From: Terebella lapidaria
Taxonomy: Eukaryota > Annelida > Polychaeta > Terebellida > Terebellidae
Direction of reading: 5' to 3'
DNA: 64,000 bases
Assembly (NCBI GenBank): GCA_949152475.1
Contig: OX424569.1
Coordinates: 31,045,950 to 31,109,949 of the forward strand
Shown here: piece after piece, positions 47,339 through 58,500 of the stretch
Position numbering within the stretch: the first letter of the stretch is position 1
Layout of the letters: every line of letters starts with the position of its first letter
Translations under genes and position numbers: made by a program
The notes under the pieces: model-generated
Told to the model about the DNA's origin: nothing
Database searches by the model: none
What the model saw: only the letters and a program-made list of their open reading frames with translations

Positions 47339-47607
47339 CGGGTCAGATGCCATTTGGCCTGACCGATGCTGACTCACATTTTTCTATGAACGGTGACCCA
47401 GATCCGGACTGCCCTGGACATGGGTGTGTCGGCCCAGCTTCTAAAAAAGAGGCTGTGCCGCACACATATGGGCTTTTCTTTAGTTGTTCTGGCCCGGAGG
47501 AGCCTGGTCGACAGTTGTGCTGTCGACTCCTACAAAATTTAGTCACAACTATGCATTATATTTTACAATATATTCGGAAGTTCTCTTATTTGGGACATTA
47601 TCTCTAA
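47339..47607 (+). pseudogene. Possible diverged AMOP-like last exon or fragment
   Basis: A pyrimidine-rich stretch ending CATTCCTTAG precedes an open stretch of 89 codons whose phase (one base owed by a preceding exon) equals that of AMOP exon 4. The translation has DADSHFSMNGDPDPDC, HGC, FFSC and SGPEEPGRQLCC, resembling the AMOP order of an F..D..C run, paired cysteines and a GxQQCC box. The rest of the domain (NNGRLL, TPDR, WCC) is missing, and the frame runs on into an AT-rich tail. It could be an alternative last exon of gene 2, a worn paralogue or a chance match. Confidence 0.3.
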
Positions 47608-48419
47608 ATCATGCCGTTTCACACGGAATACTCTCGCAACGAGAGATGCTGTATAAAGAACTTAATAAACCAAGAGACGTGACTGAACTCTGGTGCTTTT
47701 TGTGCCTTTCCCACACAAGAGCCTCTATACACAGGGAAAACTTACATATCCATATGAAAAAAAACCCCAACCCGGTTACAATTTGGATACCAAGCTCACA
47801 TAATATATATTGAATTACTAATATATCAACATCATGCATATTAGTTCATTAACACCTACAGGCGCCAAACCCCATGAACTCGCTATTACCGAAAGCTTCA
47901 GTCGGTGACAGTACTTCGGCAGACTAATAAAGTTGAACCTTTCATGCAGTTATTGGAAATTCAAGATCATTATTTCTCCTAATTGATGTCCGCGCACGTT
48001 TTCAATTTCGTTGTCAATGTTTACCCTTTTCCATGGGCGGGCGTGGAAGCGTGTTAATTACCATATCGAATGACGAATGACACACATGATGAATACTTAG
48101 GCAAATTATTAGCGTTTTTGCTCACCCTTTCTCAAAACAGCCATTTGCATATTTATTAATCTCTATTTGCGAGGAGCAGAAGTTCGGAGCAATGTTTACC
48201 CTGAACGATACCCGCGCTTGAATACGAGCCAGAGAAGACATAATGCATTAAAACACCATCTATTGCAATGCATCATGACACATATTAATGATATTGGTGA
48301 AGCATCAAAATGAAGTATATCGTAGCAGTAGTATAAGTATTCATTCAATTGGTGAGCACAGAAACTGATATCAATGCAGTTTAAACATATTTGTCATACT
48401 GCAGTTGCACTAATAGACG

Positions 48420-48810
48420 TGGAATCAATACCCAGTATTAAGTATTCCGTGCAAACAAAACAGGGTCCGTTATCCAATCTCTAGTCCGGGGACAGAAAGT
48501 CATATCAGGCATACGGAGTGAGAGAAAACAAAACTGATAGGGAAACTCATGAACCCCCAAAAATGGCCATTAGGAGGTGAAATCAGGTGTTCCGGAAAGA
48601 GTGAGCATTTCCTGCCCTACTAGTGGCACCCGTCATGAATTTCCCAAGATTAACATAAAAATAGATCTAGTTGCATGGCAGACATGGATTTGGTGTATTT
48701 ATCAACCAGATCATGATGACGTCCATAGAATTTCTTAAACGCAGCTATAAGTCTTGGTATAACATATCCTTGTCGCAGCAGTTTAGAGACTAGCTGGGCA
48801 CTTCGAGAAA
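48420..48810. mobile_element. Copy-specific ~390-bp insertion, family not identified
   Basis: The first unit has an additional stretch (including GAGTGAGAGAAAACAAAACT and GGTGTTCCGGAAAGAGTGAG) between GCAGTTGCACTAA and GGGTAGTATCAAAATG. The second unit goes from GCAATTGCACTAA to GGGTAGTGTCAAAATG in about 60 bp. No clear terminal repeats or frame could be made out. Deletion from the second unit is the alternative. Confidence 0.5.
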
Positions 48811-50252
48811 ACATACATCAATGACGTGCCATATGTAGAGGGAAAAATGGGTAGTATCAAAATGTTTGTCCATGCATTGCAACTCAAATTCATTGAATGA
48901 TTACTCCCTTTCATGGCATTTTGAAACGGTGATCTTTGAAAATTTCACCAACTTCAACACAGTAAATAATGCAATTCTAACTCATGGGTGTCGACATGCG
49001 GAGTTTTGCTTGAAAAATATAAATTCTATAGTTTTTTTTTAATTGAATCATCATTAAATCATCAAAAGAATACATTCTGCAAGTCATAATAACACGATTA
49101 AGGTCAATGAGAAACATTGTTTATTTGTCATGTATTGATTTACATATACAGATAATCCAAATCCCAGGAATGAGAAACTTATACTCAATCATGTTGAATG
49201 GCCATGAAATATAATCATATAATATACCACACGAGAACGAAACAAAATCAAATAATTATGAAGAGCTATATGATTTATCTGATAACCGGATAAGCTAGTG
49301 CGGATCAAATCCCACAAACACCGGTCGCTGGGGCAACACATTGGCTTCCAACGGGAATGTGTACTCATATTGTACCCAAGCCAAAAACTTAGTTAAGCAA
49401 AACAAACTAAACAGTTTGTCTCAAAATGGGTGAAACCATTCAAGCTATGATATAACATTCAACAAAACGATTTTCATGAAACCTCATATTGCATGAAACC
49501 TCATACTGTGCAATAACACGTTTATCATATGCCAGTTGATGTTTGGGACATTTTGGTATGTTTTAAATGGCCAAATCATATCCGATTCGGAAGAAATAAT
49601 AACGTTTTTCAGCACACAAAAACGAGTCATAGCAACGAGTTCTGGACAGTAAAATAACATTGCAATATGGATATTTATTGCACTTGTCAGTTTACATTCA
49701 ATGAGATGGGGACAAAGTGATGAGACATATAATAATAGATGAATTCCAGCACTGTATCTTATTTTCTGTTACAACATTTGATGTTTCTGTGAGGCGGAAG
49801 TGAACATATCGTAAAGGGATCCCCATGACAGGGCCTTCTTGGCATTTTAAAGTTAACCTCATTTCTCAAGCAGGAAAAGAAGTGGAGAACTTAAAATTGA
49901 CTCGAGGCACATGATTGATTGTGTGATGAATGCAGAGTAGATAAGCGATAAATCATCTTTTGACGAAAATCGAAAGGACAACAGATAGAGATATTAACTT
50001 CTCAGGTTCGCAAGCACAAGAAATACATGTATGAGAGACTGGTTCATAATGGTGTTCATAGTGGTGTTAATTAACAGTATTTGCAACTCACCCAAGGGTT
50101 CTAGAGATGTATTTTTCTCACGTAAAGAACACCAGATTATCATGAACAAATATCATTTAATAGCTATACACACGCCGCTAGTGCAAGATGACTCACTTCC
50201 TTGTTTCAACATATAAATGACATTGTGTACTAGCAATGTTTGCACATCCAGT

Positions 50253-50260
50253 GATAAAAG
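50253..50260 (+). promoter_or_regulatory. TATA-like element of AMOP gene 3
   Basis: GATAAAAG lies 88 bp before the start codon, at the place of AATAAAAGC in genes 1-2. The downstream 5' UTR (GATCACTCCGGAGGATTTTG) is the same in gene 4. Confidence 0.5.
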
Positions 50261-50340
50261 CTGAAATTCTCGAATACAGATGATCACTCCGGAGGATTTT
50301 GTGATCTATTACTTGGAACGTTTGCTGCATTGGAGGCATC

Positions 50341-52102
50341 ATGAATTTGTTTCTTGTGTCTGCACTAACCTGTGTTGTTCTGATGGGAGTCGCTGACGCA
50401 CAGTATGTATGGATATACTTATCTATTTACAACTACTTGGGTAGCAGATCGTTTCAGACTGATGTGATGTCTTATTTAGATAGTTTATAATGATTTTGGA
50501 AAATGGTGAATATTATGATGGATTTGATTCATAATATATTTTGTACATGTATTATTGCCTTGAAACTTGGGCAAAACAAATACACACCAGCATTGGCATT
50601 GTATAACAATGAACAATTAGCGATTAGATAAGGAGGACCCGGTAGTTTTATTTGCCTGAAATGTATGCTTCTGTACTCGGGTCTATGTCCATTGTACGGT
50701 GGCTTATTTGGGACACATGAAGAAATAATAATCCCATTGAATTAAGAAAAGTATTTCGTTAAATGGGAGATAATCAACTCGTTATACCGATATATTTGTC
50801 GTGATGTAATTATAAGATTATAATCAAGAACACATAGAAATGTCTGAAAAGGAAAAAAGAAATAAGCATCAATATAGTTGTGTTGACGTTGGCCCATATT
50901 TCACCAACTCCCCCAATGTATTTAATCGCTATTAGAACAGTATACATATAATGCCATTTGTACACGATATGACTTAGCACACAGTCACAGTCGTATCTAT
51001 ACCCAGTGATAATGTCCTCAGTTTTTAGTGTTTGATAAATTGTTTTGATATTGAAACGCCACAAAGAATTCGATATGAAAATCTCGATATACATGTAACG
51101 AGATAATTATTTCGATTTAACGAAAGCACAAATCGTGTATCAGCTACCATACTATTGCTCGTGAATACAATGAACGTTCCTCGACAGGACATGCGGTACG
51201 ATCACTGTCAGACAGGCGTACAACTCACCGGTCTGTGGGTCATGCGGCTGGTGGAGGTCAGTACATTTTTACGCTTTTAGTATATGAACGTTTCAATCAA
51301 TACCAATATTGTTTAGATTGGGATATTGATGATGAAAGAGTAAAATAAATGGATGATATCACGATAGGTCACACATTCATGCTGTTTTGATTCATTTACA
51401 ATTACCACTTTTGTTACACAGGCAAAGTCAATGTTGCTCCGTTCAGAAGTTGTACAGAATGGTGACTGTTCAAAACCCGTATTGTGGTGGTCAGTATAAT
51501 CTTGTCTATAAATGTATTCATATTTACTATTCACTGTAGACGATGCTAATACATCGGTTTTTGCAGGATACACGTACAAGTACAAAGAACTGATAGCATT
51601 TACCCTATTAAAAAAACTTTTCTCTATTAAAGATACCACCGATGTTTGTCGTAAATGTGGCACCTGGCACGCCGCAGAGAGTCTGGACACAGATTGGGTG
51701 GACGACGTCAACCGTGAGTTCCATTGCCCTTGTTATGTTACCCTTGGATGGACCGGTGTGACACCAAACGACCAACCAAGCGCTGACTGGAATGGTGACT
51801 TGTCCTGCTTGCGCTATGGCCGACCATTCTGCTCGACCTATCACCCTGGAGCTGACGCCTGTCTCCGCTCTGACGGGACAACAAGTGACGGCGCCCGCCA
51901 GCAGTGTTGCTATGACAACAATGGTCGCCTCCTGAGGCCCGGTCACCGCGGCGCAGGAACGCCGGACCGTTCCGCGTCGTTGAGCGGCCACAGGGAGTTA
52001 GACGTTGTTCCGTACGAATGGTGTTGTGAGGAATGTCGCGAGGCTGGGTCGTGTGACCGATACCTCGAGGTCAGGCGCGGCAACGCAAGTCACTGTTCCT
52101 AA
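50341..52102 (+). CDS. Secreted AMOP-domain protein, gene 3 (4 exons)
   Basis: Exons 50341-50402, 51188-51256, 51422-51489 and 51633-52102 join to 222 residues. The signal peptide is MNLFLVSALTCVVLMGVADA, with Q21 as the likely mature start. The N-terminal module has six cysteines (QTC, PVCGSCGWW, QCCSVQKLYRMVTV, NPYC). The AMOP domain has CRKCGTWH, FHCPC, SCLRYGRPFCSTYHPGADAC, ARQQCCYDNNGRLL, GAGTPDR, WCCEEC and GNASHC, with 14 cysteines in all. Exon 2 is one codon shorter than in genes 1-2, with the donor AG|GTCAGT. The product is near-identical to gene 4; visible AMOP differences are T/N, Y/N, Y/F and E/Q. No anchor or other domain is present. Extracellular function unknown. Confidence 0.9.
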
Positions 52103-52265
52103 ATACCGGTTTTGTCTGTTGGCTGGCATATTGCTACATGTCAATGTCTTTCTGATGACCTAACATGAAAACAGTTTTGTTTCGATATAAAGAAACATAT
52201 TTTTATCCTAAATTGATATGATTAGTATCTGTAAATGCTTCTAACTTGTAATTCCAGATTAGATA

Positions 52266-52271
52266 AATAAA
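52266..52271 (+). terminator. Poly(A) signal of AMOP gene 3
   Basis: AATAAA in GATAAATAAAACATTTTTC, 164 bp after the stop codon. The same sequence follows gene 4 after its 3'-UTR insertion. Confidence 0.6.
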
Positions 52272-53784
52272 ACATTTTTCATGCACTACTGCATTGTTAT
52301 CGTGCCAATATTTATTCACACTCAGAATGCAATTCATTTGGATACCAAGTTCATTACTAATAGGTTACATCAGGGACATCATACATATTAGTTCATTAAC
52401 ATGTATAGGTGCCAAACCCCATGAACTCGCTATTACCGAAAGCTTCATTCGGTGACAATACTTCGGCAGAGTAATAAAGTTGAACCGTTCATGCAGTTAT
52501 TGGAGATTCAAGATCATTATCATACTTGCTAATTGATGTCCGCACACGTTTTCAATTTCGTTGTCAATGTTAACCCTTTTCCACGGGCGGGCGTGGAAGC
52601 GTGTTAATTACCATATCGCATGACGAGTGACACACATGATGGTGAATACTTAGGCAAGTTTTTAGCGTTTTTGCTCACCCTTTCTTAAAACAGCCATTTG
52701 CATATTTATTAATTTTATGTGCGAGGAGCAAAGGTTCGGATCAATGTTTACCCTGAACGTGAACGATACCCACGCTTGAACACGAGCCAGAGAAGACATA
52801 ATGCATTAAAACACCATCTATTGCAATACGTTATGACACATATTAATGATATTGGTGAAGCATCAAAATGAAGTATATCGTAGCAGTAGGATAATTATTC
52901 ATTAAATAGGTGAGCACAGAAACTGATATCAATGCAGTACAAACATATTTGTCATACTGCAATTGCACTAAAACAAACATCAATGCCGTGCTGTATGTAT
53001 TGGTAATTGGGTAGTGTCAAAATGTTTGTCAATGCATTGCAACTCAAATTCATTGAATGATTACTCCCGTTGACGGCATTTTGAAACGGTAATCTTTGAA
53101 AATTTCACCAACTTCAACACAGTAAATAATGCAATTCTAACTCATGGGTGTCGACACGCGGAGCTTTGCTTGAAAAATATTCCTACTATTCTATAGTTTT
53201 TTTTAATTGAATCATCATTAAACCATCAGAAAAATACATTCTGCAAGTCACAATAATACGATTAAGGTCAATGAGAAACATTGTTTATTTGTCATGCATT
53301 GCTTTACATATACAGGTAATCCAAAACCCAGGATGAGAAACTTATACTCAATCATGTTGATTGGCCATATAATATAATCATATAATATACCACACGAGAA
53401 CGAAACAAATCAAATAATTATGAAGAGCTATATAATTTATCTGACAACCGGATAAGCTAGTGCGGATCAAATCCCACAATCACCGGTCTCTGGGGCAACA
53501 CATTAGCGTACAACGTGAATGTGTACTCATATTGTACCAAAGCCAAGAACTTAGTTAAGCAAAACAAACTAAACAGTTTGTCTCAAAATGGGTGAAACAA
53601 TTCAAGCTATGATATAATATTCTACAAAACGATTTTCATGAAACCTCATATTGCATGAAACCTCATATTGTGCAATAACACGTTTATCATATGCCAGTTG
53701 ATGTTTGGGACATTTTGGTATGTTTTAAATGGTCAAATCATATCCGATTTGGAAGAAATAAGCAAGAAAAACAGCTTTATCTGC

Positions 53785-53935
53785 TCAGTGATCAGATCAG
53801 ATATTGCACAATATGGGGTTTTATGCCCGAGGGCCAAGTCTTTTAGAAGCCCGATGCGAAGCGGAGGGCTTCTTTAAGGCTTGGCCCAAGGGCATGAAAC
53901 CGCATATTGTGCAATATCTGATCTGATATTGTGTT
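53785..53935. mobile_element. Nested-hairpin insertion upstream of AMOP gene 4
   Basis: An outer imperfect inverted repeat (CAGATATTGCACAATATG and GGGCCAAG pairing with CTTGGCCC and CATATTGTGCAATATCTG) encloses an inner one (AGAAGCCC / GGGCTTCT around GATGCGAAGCGGA). Unit 1 lacks it at the matching site near 49,590, although the sequences there also diverge. The flanks do not show a clear target duplication. It looks like a small MITE. Confidence 0.7.
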
Positions 53936-54707
53936 ACAGTGGCATACTGTGTAATAACACGTTGATCATATATGCCAGTGGATGTTAGTTACATTTAAGT
54001 GTGTTTCAAATTACCAAATCATCTCCGAATCTAACAGAAGTTTGTTATTGGAAGAATAGGCAAAGCTATTGAAAAACAAAATACATAGAAATGATGTATG
54101 CTTAAGTCTAAGTTTGGTGACAGTAATTTAAATTACTGTACATTAGCATTAATTAAGCTAATTTGCATTGACCTTCATATGATAAAAGATGAGTTTTAGT
54201 ACTGTATCTTATTTTCTGTTACAACATTTGATGTTTTCGTGAGGCGGAAGTGAACATGTCGTAAAGGGACCCCCCATGACAGGGCCTTCTTGGCATTTTA
54301 AAGTTAACCTCATTTCTCAAGCAGGAAAAGAAGTGGAGAACTTAAAATTGACTCGAGGCACATGATTGATTGTGTGATGAATTCAGAGGAGTAGCTAAGC
54401 AATAAATCATCTTTTGACGAAAAATCGAAAGGACAACAGACAGAGATATTAACTTCTCAGGTTCGCAAACATAAGGAATACATGTATGAGAGACTGGGTC
54501 ATAATGGTGTTCATATTGGTGTTAATTAACAGTATTTGCAATTCACCCAAGGGTTCTGGAGATGTATTTTCATCACGTTAAGAACACCAGATTATCATGA
54601 ACAAAAAGCATTTAATAGCTATACACACGCCGCTAGTGCAAGATGACTCACTTCCTTGTTTCAACATATGAATGACATTGTGTACTAGCAATGTTTGCAC
54701 ATCGCGT

Positions 54708-54715
54708 GATAAAAG
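54708..54715 (+). promoter_or_regulatory. TATA-like element of AMOP gene 4
   Basis: GATAAAAG lies 88 bp before the start codon, in the same context as gene 3. Confidence 0.5.
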
Positions 54716-54795
54716 CTGAAATTCTCGAATACAGATGATCACTCCGGAGGATTTTGTGATCTATTACTTGGAACGTTTGCTGCGTTTGAGGCATC

Positions 54796-55221
54796 ATGAA
54801 TTTGTTTCTTGCGTCTGTACTAACCTGTGTCGTTCTGATGGGAGTCGCTGATGCACAGTATGTATGGATATACTTATCTATTTACAACTACTTGGATAGC
54901 AGAAAGTTTCAGACTGATGTGATGTCTTATTTAGATAGTTTATAATGATATTTGAAAGTGGTGAATATTATCATGGATTTGATTCATAATATATTTTGTA
55001 CATGTATTATTGCCTTAAAACTTGGGCAAAACAAACACACACCAGCATTGGCATTGTATAACAATGAACAATTAGTGATTAGATGAGGACCCGGTAGTTT
55101 TATTTGCCTGAAATGTATGCTTCTGTACTCGGGTCTTTGTCCATTGTACGGTGGCTTATTTGGGACACATGAAGAAATAATAATCCCATTAAATCAAGAA
55201 AAGTATCTCGTTAAATGGGCG

Positions 55222-55262
<41 letters not shown>

Positions 55263-56669
55263 TTATTCTTATTTAGCGCAACAAAAGAAGGTTCTCGATG
55301 CGCTGTAAAATAATAAAATGCGCTGTACAATAATAAAAAAATAATCAACTCGTTATACCGATATATTTGTCGTGATGTAATTATAAGATTATAATCGAGA
55401 ACACATGGAAATGTCTGAAAGAAAAAAGAAATAAGCATCAATATAGATGTGTTGACGTTGGCCCTTATTTCCCCCCCCCCCCCATGTATTTAATCGCTAT
55501 CAAAACAGTGTATATAATGCAATTTGCACATGATATGATTTAGCATACAGCCACAGTCGTATGTATAGCCAGTGATAATGTGCTCAGTTTTAGGTTTTTG
55601 ATAAATTATTTTGATATTGAAACTCCACTAAGAATTCGGTATAATAGTCTCGATATACATATAACGAGATAATTATTTCGATTTAACGAGAGCATAAATC
55701 GTGTATCAGCTACCATACTATTGCTCGTGAATACAATGAACGTTCCTCGACAGGACATGCGGTACGATCACTGTCAGACAGGCGTACAACTCACCGGTCT
55801 GTGGGTCATGCGGCTGGTGGAGGTCAGTGCATTCTTACGCTTTTAGTATGTGAACGGTTCAATCAATACAAATAGTCTTTAGATTGGGATATTGATGATG
55901 AAAGAGTAAAATAAATGGATGATATCACGATAGGTCACTCATTCATGCTGTTTTGATTCATTTACAATTACCACTTTTGTTACACAGGCAAAGTCAATGT
56001 TGCTCCGTTCAGAAGTTGTACAGAACTGTGACTGTTCAAAACCCGTATTGTGGTGGTCAGTATAATCTTGTCTATAAATGTATTCATATTTACTATTCAC
56101 TGTAGACGATGCTAATACATCGGTTTTTGCAGGATACACGTACAAGAACAAAGAACTGATAGCATTTACCCTATTAAAAAAATTTTTCTTCTATTAAAGA
56201 TACCACCGATGTTTGTCGTAAATGTGGCAACTGGCACGCCGCAGAGAGTCTGGACACAGATTGGGTGGACGACGTCAACCGTGAGTTCCATTGCCCTTGT
56301 AATGTTACCCTTGGATGGACCGGTGTGACACCAAACGACCAACCAAGCGCTGACTGGAATGGTGACTTGTCCTGCTTACGCTATGGCCGACCGTTCTGCT
56401 CGACCTTTCACCCTGGAGCTGACGCCTGTCTCCGCTCTGACGGGACAACAAGTGACGGCGCCCGCCAGCAGTGTTGCTATGACAACAATGGTCGCCTCCT
56501 GAGGCCCGGTCACCGCGGCGCAGGAACGCCGGACCGTTCCGCATCGTTGAGCGGCCACAGGGAGTTAGACGTTGTTCCGTACCAATGGTGTTGTGAGGAA
56601 TGTCGCGAGGCTGGGTCGTGTGACCGATACCTCGAGGTCAGGCGCGGCAACGCAAGTCACTGTTCCTAA
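54796..56669 (+). CDS. Secreted AMOP-domain protein, gene 4 (4 exons)
   Basis: Exons 54796-54857, 55754-55822, 55988-56055 and 56200-56669 join to 222 residues. The signal peptide ends LMGVADA. The N-terminal module keeps its six cysteines, with RTVTV for the RMVTV of gene 3. The AMOP domain has CRKCGNWH, FHCPCNVTLG, CSTFHPGADAC, ARQQCCYDNNGRLL, GAGTPDR, YQWCCEEC and GNASHC. The NVT in FHCPCNVT adds a glycosylation sequon absent from gene 3. Intron 1 is about 111 bp longer than in gene 3 because of a short LINE-tail insertion, and a 561-bp foldback element sits in the 3' UTR, 20 bp after the stop codon. Coding DNA is otherwise intact, so the gene is probably active. Function unknown. Confidence 0.9.
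55226..55340 (-). mobile_element. Very short LINE 3' tail in intron 1 of gene 4
   Basis: (ATA)n followed by ATTTATTCTTATTTAGCGC and GGTTCTCGATGCGCTG resembles the 3' end of the LINE at 24,782 (ATAATAATAATAG, TATATAGCGC, CTCTCGATGCGCTG). Intron 1 of gene 3 lacks it at about 50,769. This fits a strongly 5'-truncated, minus-oriented LINE insertion of about 75 bp plus its (ATT)n tail. Confidence 0.75.
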
Positions 56670-56690
56670 ATACCGGTTTTGTCTGTTGGC

Positions 56691-57249
56691 TACGGAGCCG
56701 CTGAAAGGACATGGAAGAAATATTTTTTGACATATGGTTATTGCGTTCCCTCGCAATAATATTGCGTTCCCTCGCAATATTATCGCGTTCCCTCGCATTC
56801 CGGATCGCGTTCCCTCGCGATCTTATTGCGTTCCCTCGCATTCCGGATCGCGTTCCCTCGCGATCTTATTGCGATCCCTCGCAATCCGGATCGCATTCCC
56901 TCGCGATACTATCGCGATATTATCGCGATCTTATTGCGTTCCCTCACATTCTGGATCGCGTTCCCTCGCATTGTGCTGACGCCAAAGACTTCTGACAAGG
57001 TTATTCTACAAGATCGCGAGGGAACGCAATCCGGAATGCGAGGGAATGCAATAAGATCGCGAGGGAACGCGATAATATCGCGAGGGAACGCGATCCGGAT
57101 TGCGAGGGAATGCAATAAGATCGCAAGGGAACGCGATCCGGAATGCAAGGGAATGCGATAATATTGCGAGGGAACGCAATATTATTGCGAGGGAACGCAA
57201 TAACAATGTGCTAAAAATATTTCTTCCATGTCCTCTCAGAGGCTCCGTA
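56691..57249. mobile_element. Foldback element with TACGG ends in the 3' UTR of AMOP gene 4
   Basis: The left end is TACGGAGCC, with AAAGGACATGGAAGAAATAT following; the right end is ATATTTCTTCCATGTCC, then GGCTCCGTA. The 6-mer GTTGGC flanks both sides (56685-56690 and 57250-57255), while gene 2 has one copy at its empty site (CTGTTGGCCGGCATATTG). The left arm repeats GCGTTCCCTCGC units of about 20 bp and the right arm repeats GCGAGGGAACGC, so the whole element can fold back on itself around a centre near 56,975. There is no transposase. The frames read through it are repeat artefacts. Confidence 0.9.
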
Positions 57250-57507
57250 GTTGGCCGGCATATTGCTACATGTTAATGTCTTTCTGATGACCTAACATGA
57301 AAACAGTTTTGTTTCGATATAAAGAAACATATTTTTATCCTAAATTGATATGATTAGTATCTGTAAATGCTTCTAACTTGTAATTCCAGATTAGATAAAT
57401 AAAACATTTTTCATGCACTACTACATTGTTATCGTGCCAATATTTATTCACACTCAGAATGCAATTCATTTGGATACCAAGTTCATTACTAATAGATTAC
57501 ATCAGGG

Positions 57508-58500
57508 ACATCATACATATTAGTTCGTTAACATGTATAGGCGCCAAACCCCATGAACTCGCTATTACCGAAAGCATCATTCGGTGACAATACTTCGGCA
57601 GAGTAATAAAGTTGAACCGTTCATGCAGTTATTGGAGATTCAAGATCATTATCATACTTGCTAATTGATGTCCGCACACGTTTTCAATTTCGTTGTCAAT
57701 GTTTACCCTTTTCCACGGGCGGGCGTGGAAGCGTGTTAATTACCATATCGCATGACGAGTGACACACATGATGGTGAATACTTAGACAATTTTTTAGCGT
57801 TTTTGCTCACCCTTTCTTAAAACAGCCATTTGCATATTTATTAATCTCTATTTGCGAGGAGCAGAAGTTTGGAGCAATCTTTACCCTGAACGTAAACGAT
57901 ACCCGCGCTTGATTACGAGCCAGAGAAGACATAATGCATTAAAACACCATCTATTGCAATACATTATGACACATAGTCATGATATTGGTGAATCATCAAA
58001 ATGAAGTATATCAATGCAGTACAAACATATTTGTCATATTGCAATAGCACCAAAATGTAAATCAATGCGGTACCACGTGTATTTGCTAAACTGGCGAAGC
58101 AGCAAAATGTTTGTCAATGCATTGCAACTCATATTCATTGAATTAATACTCACGTTGATTGCATTTAGCAACGTTTTCATCAACTCCAACACAGTAAATA
58201 ATGCAATCCTAACTTATGGGTGTCGACACGCGGAGCTTTGCTTGAAAGAATATTCCTAGTATTATATAGTTTTTTTAAAAAATTGAATCATCATTAAACC
58301 ATCAAAAGAATACATTCTGCAAGTCACAATAACGAGATTAAGGTCAATGAGAAACATTGTTTATTTGTCATGCATTGATTTACATATACAGGTAATCCAA
58401 ACCCCAGGAATGAGGAACTTATACTCAATCATGTTGATTGGCTAAATCATATAATATACCACACGAGAATGTGGTTCCCCTGGAACGAAATCAAATAATT
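57508..58500 (+). repeat. Third, partial segmental-duplication unit
   Basis: The unit start (GCCAAACCCCATGAACTCGC at 57,543; GGGCGGGCGTGGAAGCGTGT near 57,719) continues through TGGGTGTCGACACGCGGAGC (58,217) and TATACAGGTAATCCAAACCC (58,384). It then breaks off near 58,500, before the promoter and exons. It is therefore a gene-less upstream remnant, or the point where the original locus ended. Confidence 0.8.

Larger units (their letters stand above)
47829..52375 (+). repeat. Segmental-duplication unit containing AMOP gene 3
   Basis: The unit opens with GCCAAACCCCATGAACTCGC (47,863), which recurs at 52,411 and 57,543, giving repeats of about 4.55 and 5.13 kb. Landmarks such as GGGCGGGCGTGGAAGCGTGT, GACATTTTGGTATGTTTTAA and the gene itself follow in the same order in the second unit. 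Non-coding identity is high, above ninety percent by eye outside insertions. Confidence 0.9.
52376..57507 (+). repeat. Segmental-duplication unit containing AMOP gene 4
   Basis: Second copy of the unit at 47,829. It is longer because of insertions at about 53,785-53,935, 55,226-55,340 and 56,691-57,249, and lacks the 390-bp insertion of the first unit. A third copy begins at 57,508. Confidence 0.9.

Noticed and set aside
56565-57206. Several overlapping frames rich in RGNAI / FPRDLIA on both strands
   Set aside because: They read through the GCGTTCCCTCGC minisatellite of the 3'-UTR foldback element.
47829-57507. Assembly duplication as the sole explanation of the gene 3/4 units
   Set aside because: The units differ by several independent insertions and by scattered substitutions, including amino-acid changes, so they are real paralogous copies. 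Haplotype differences cannot be wholly excluded without reads.
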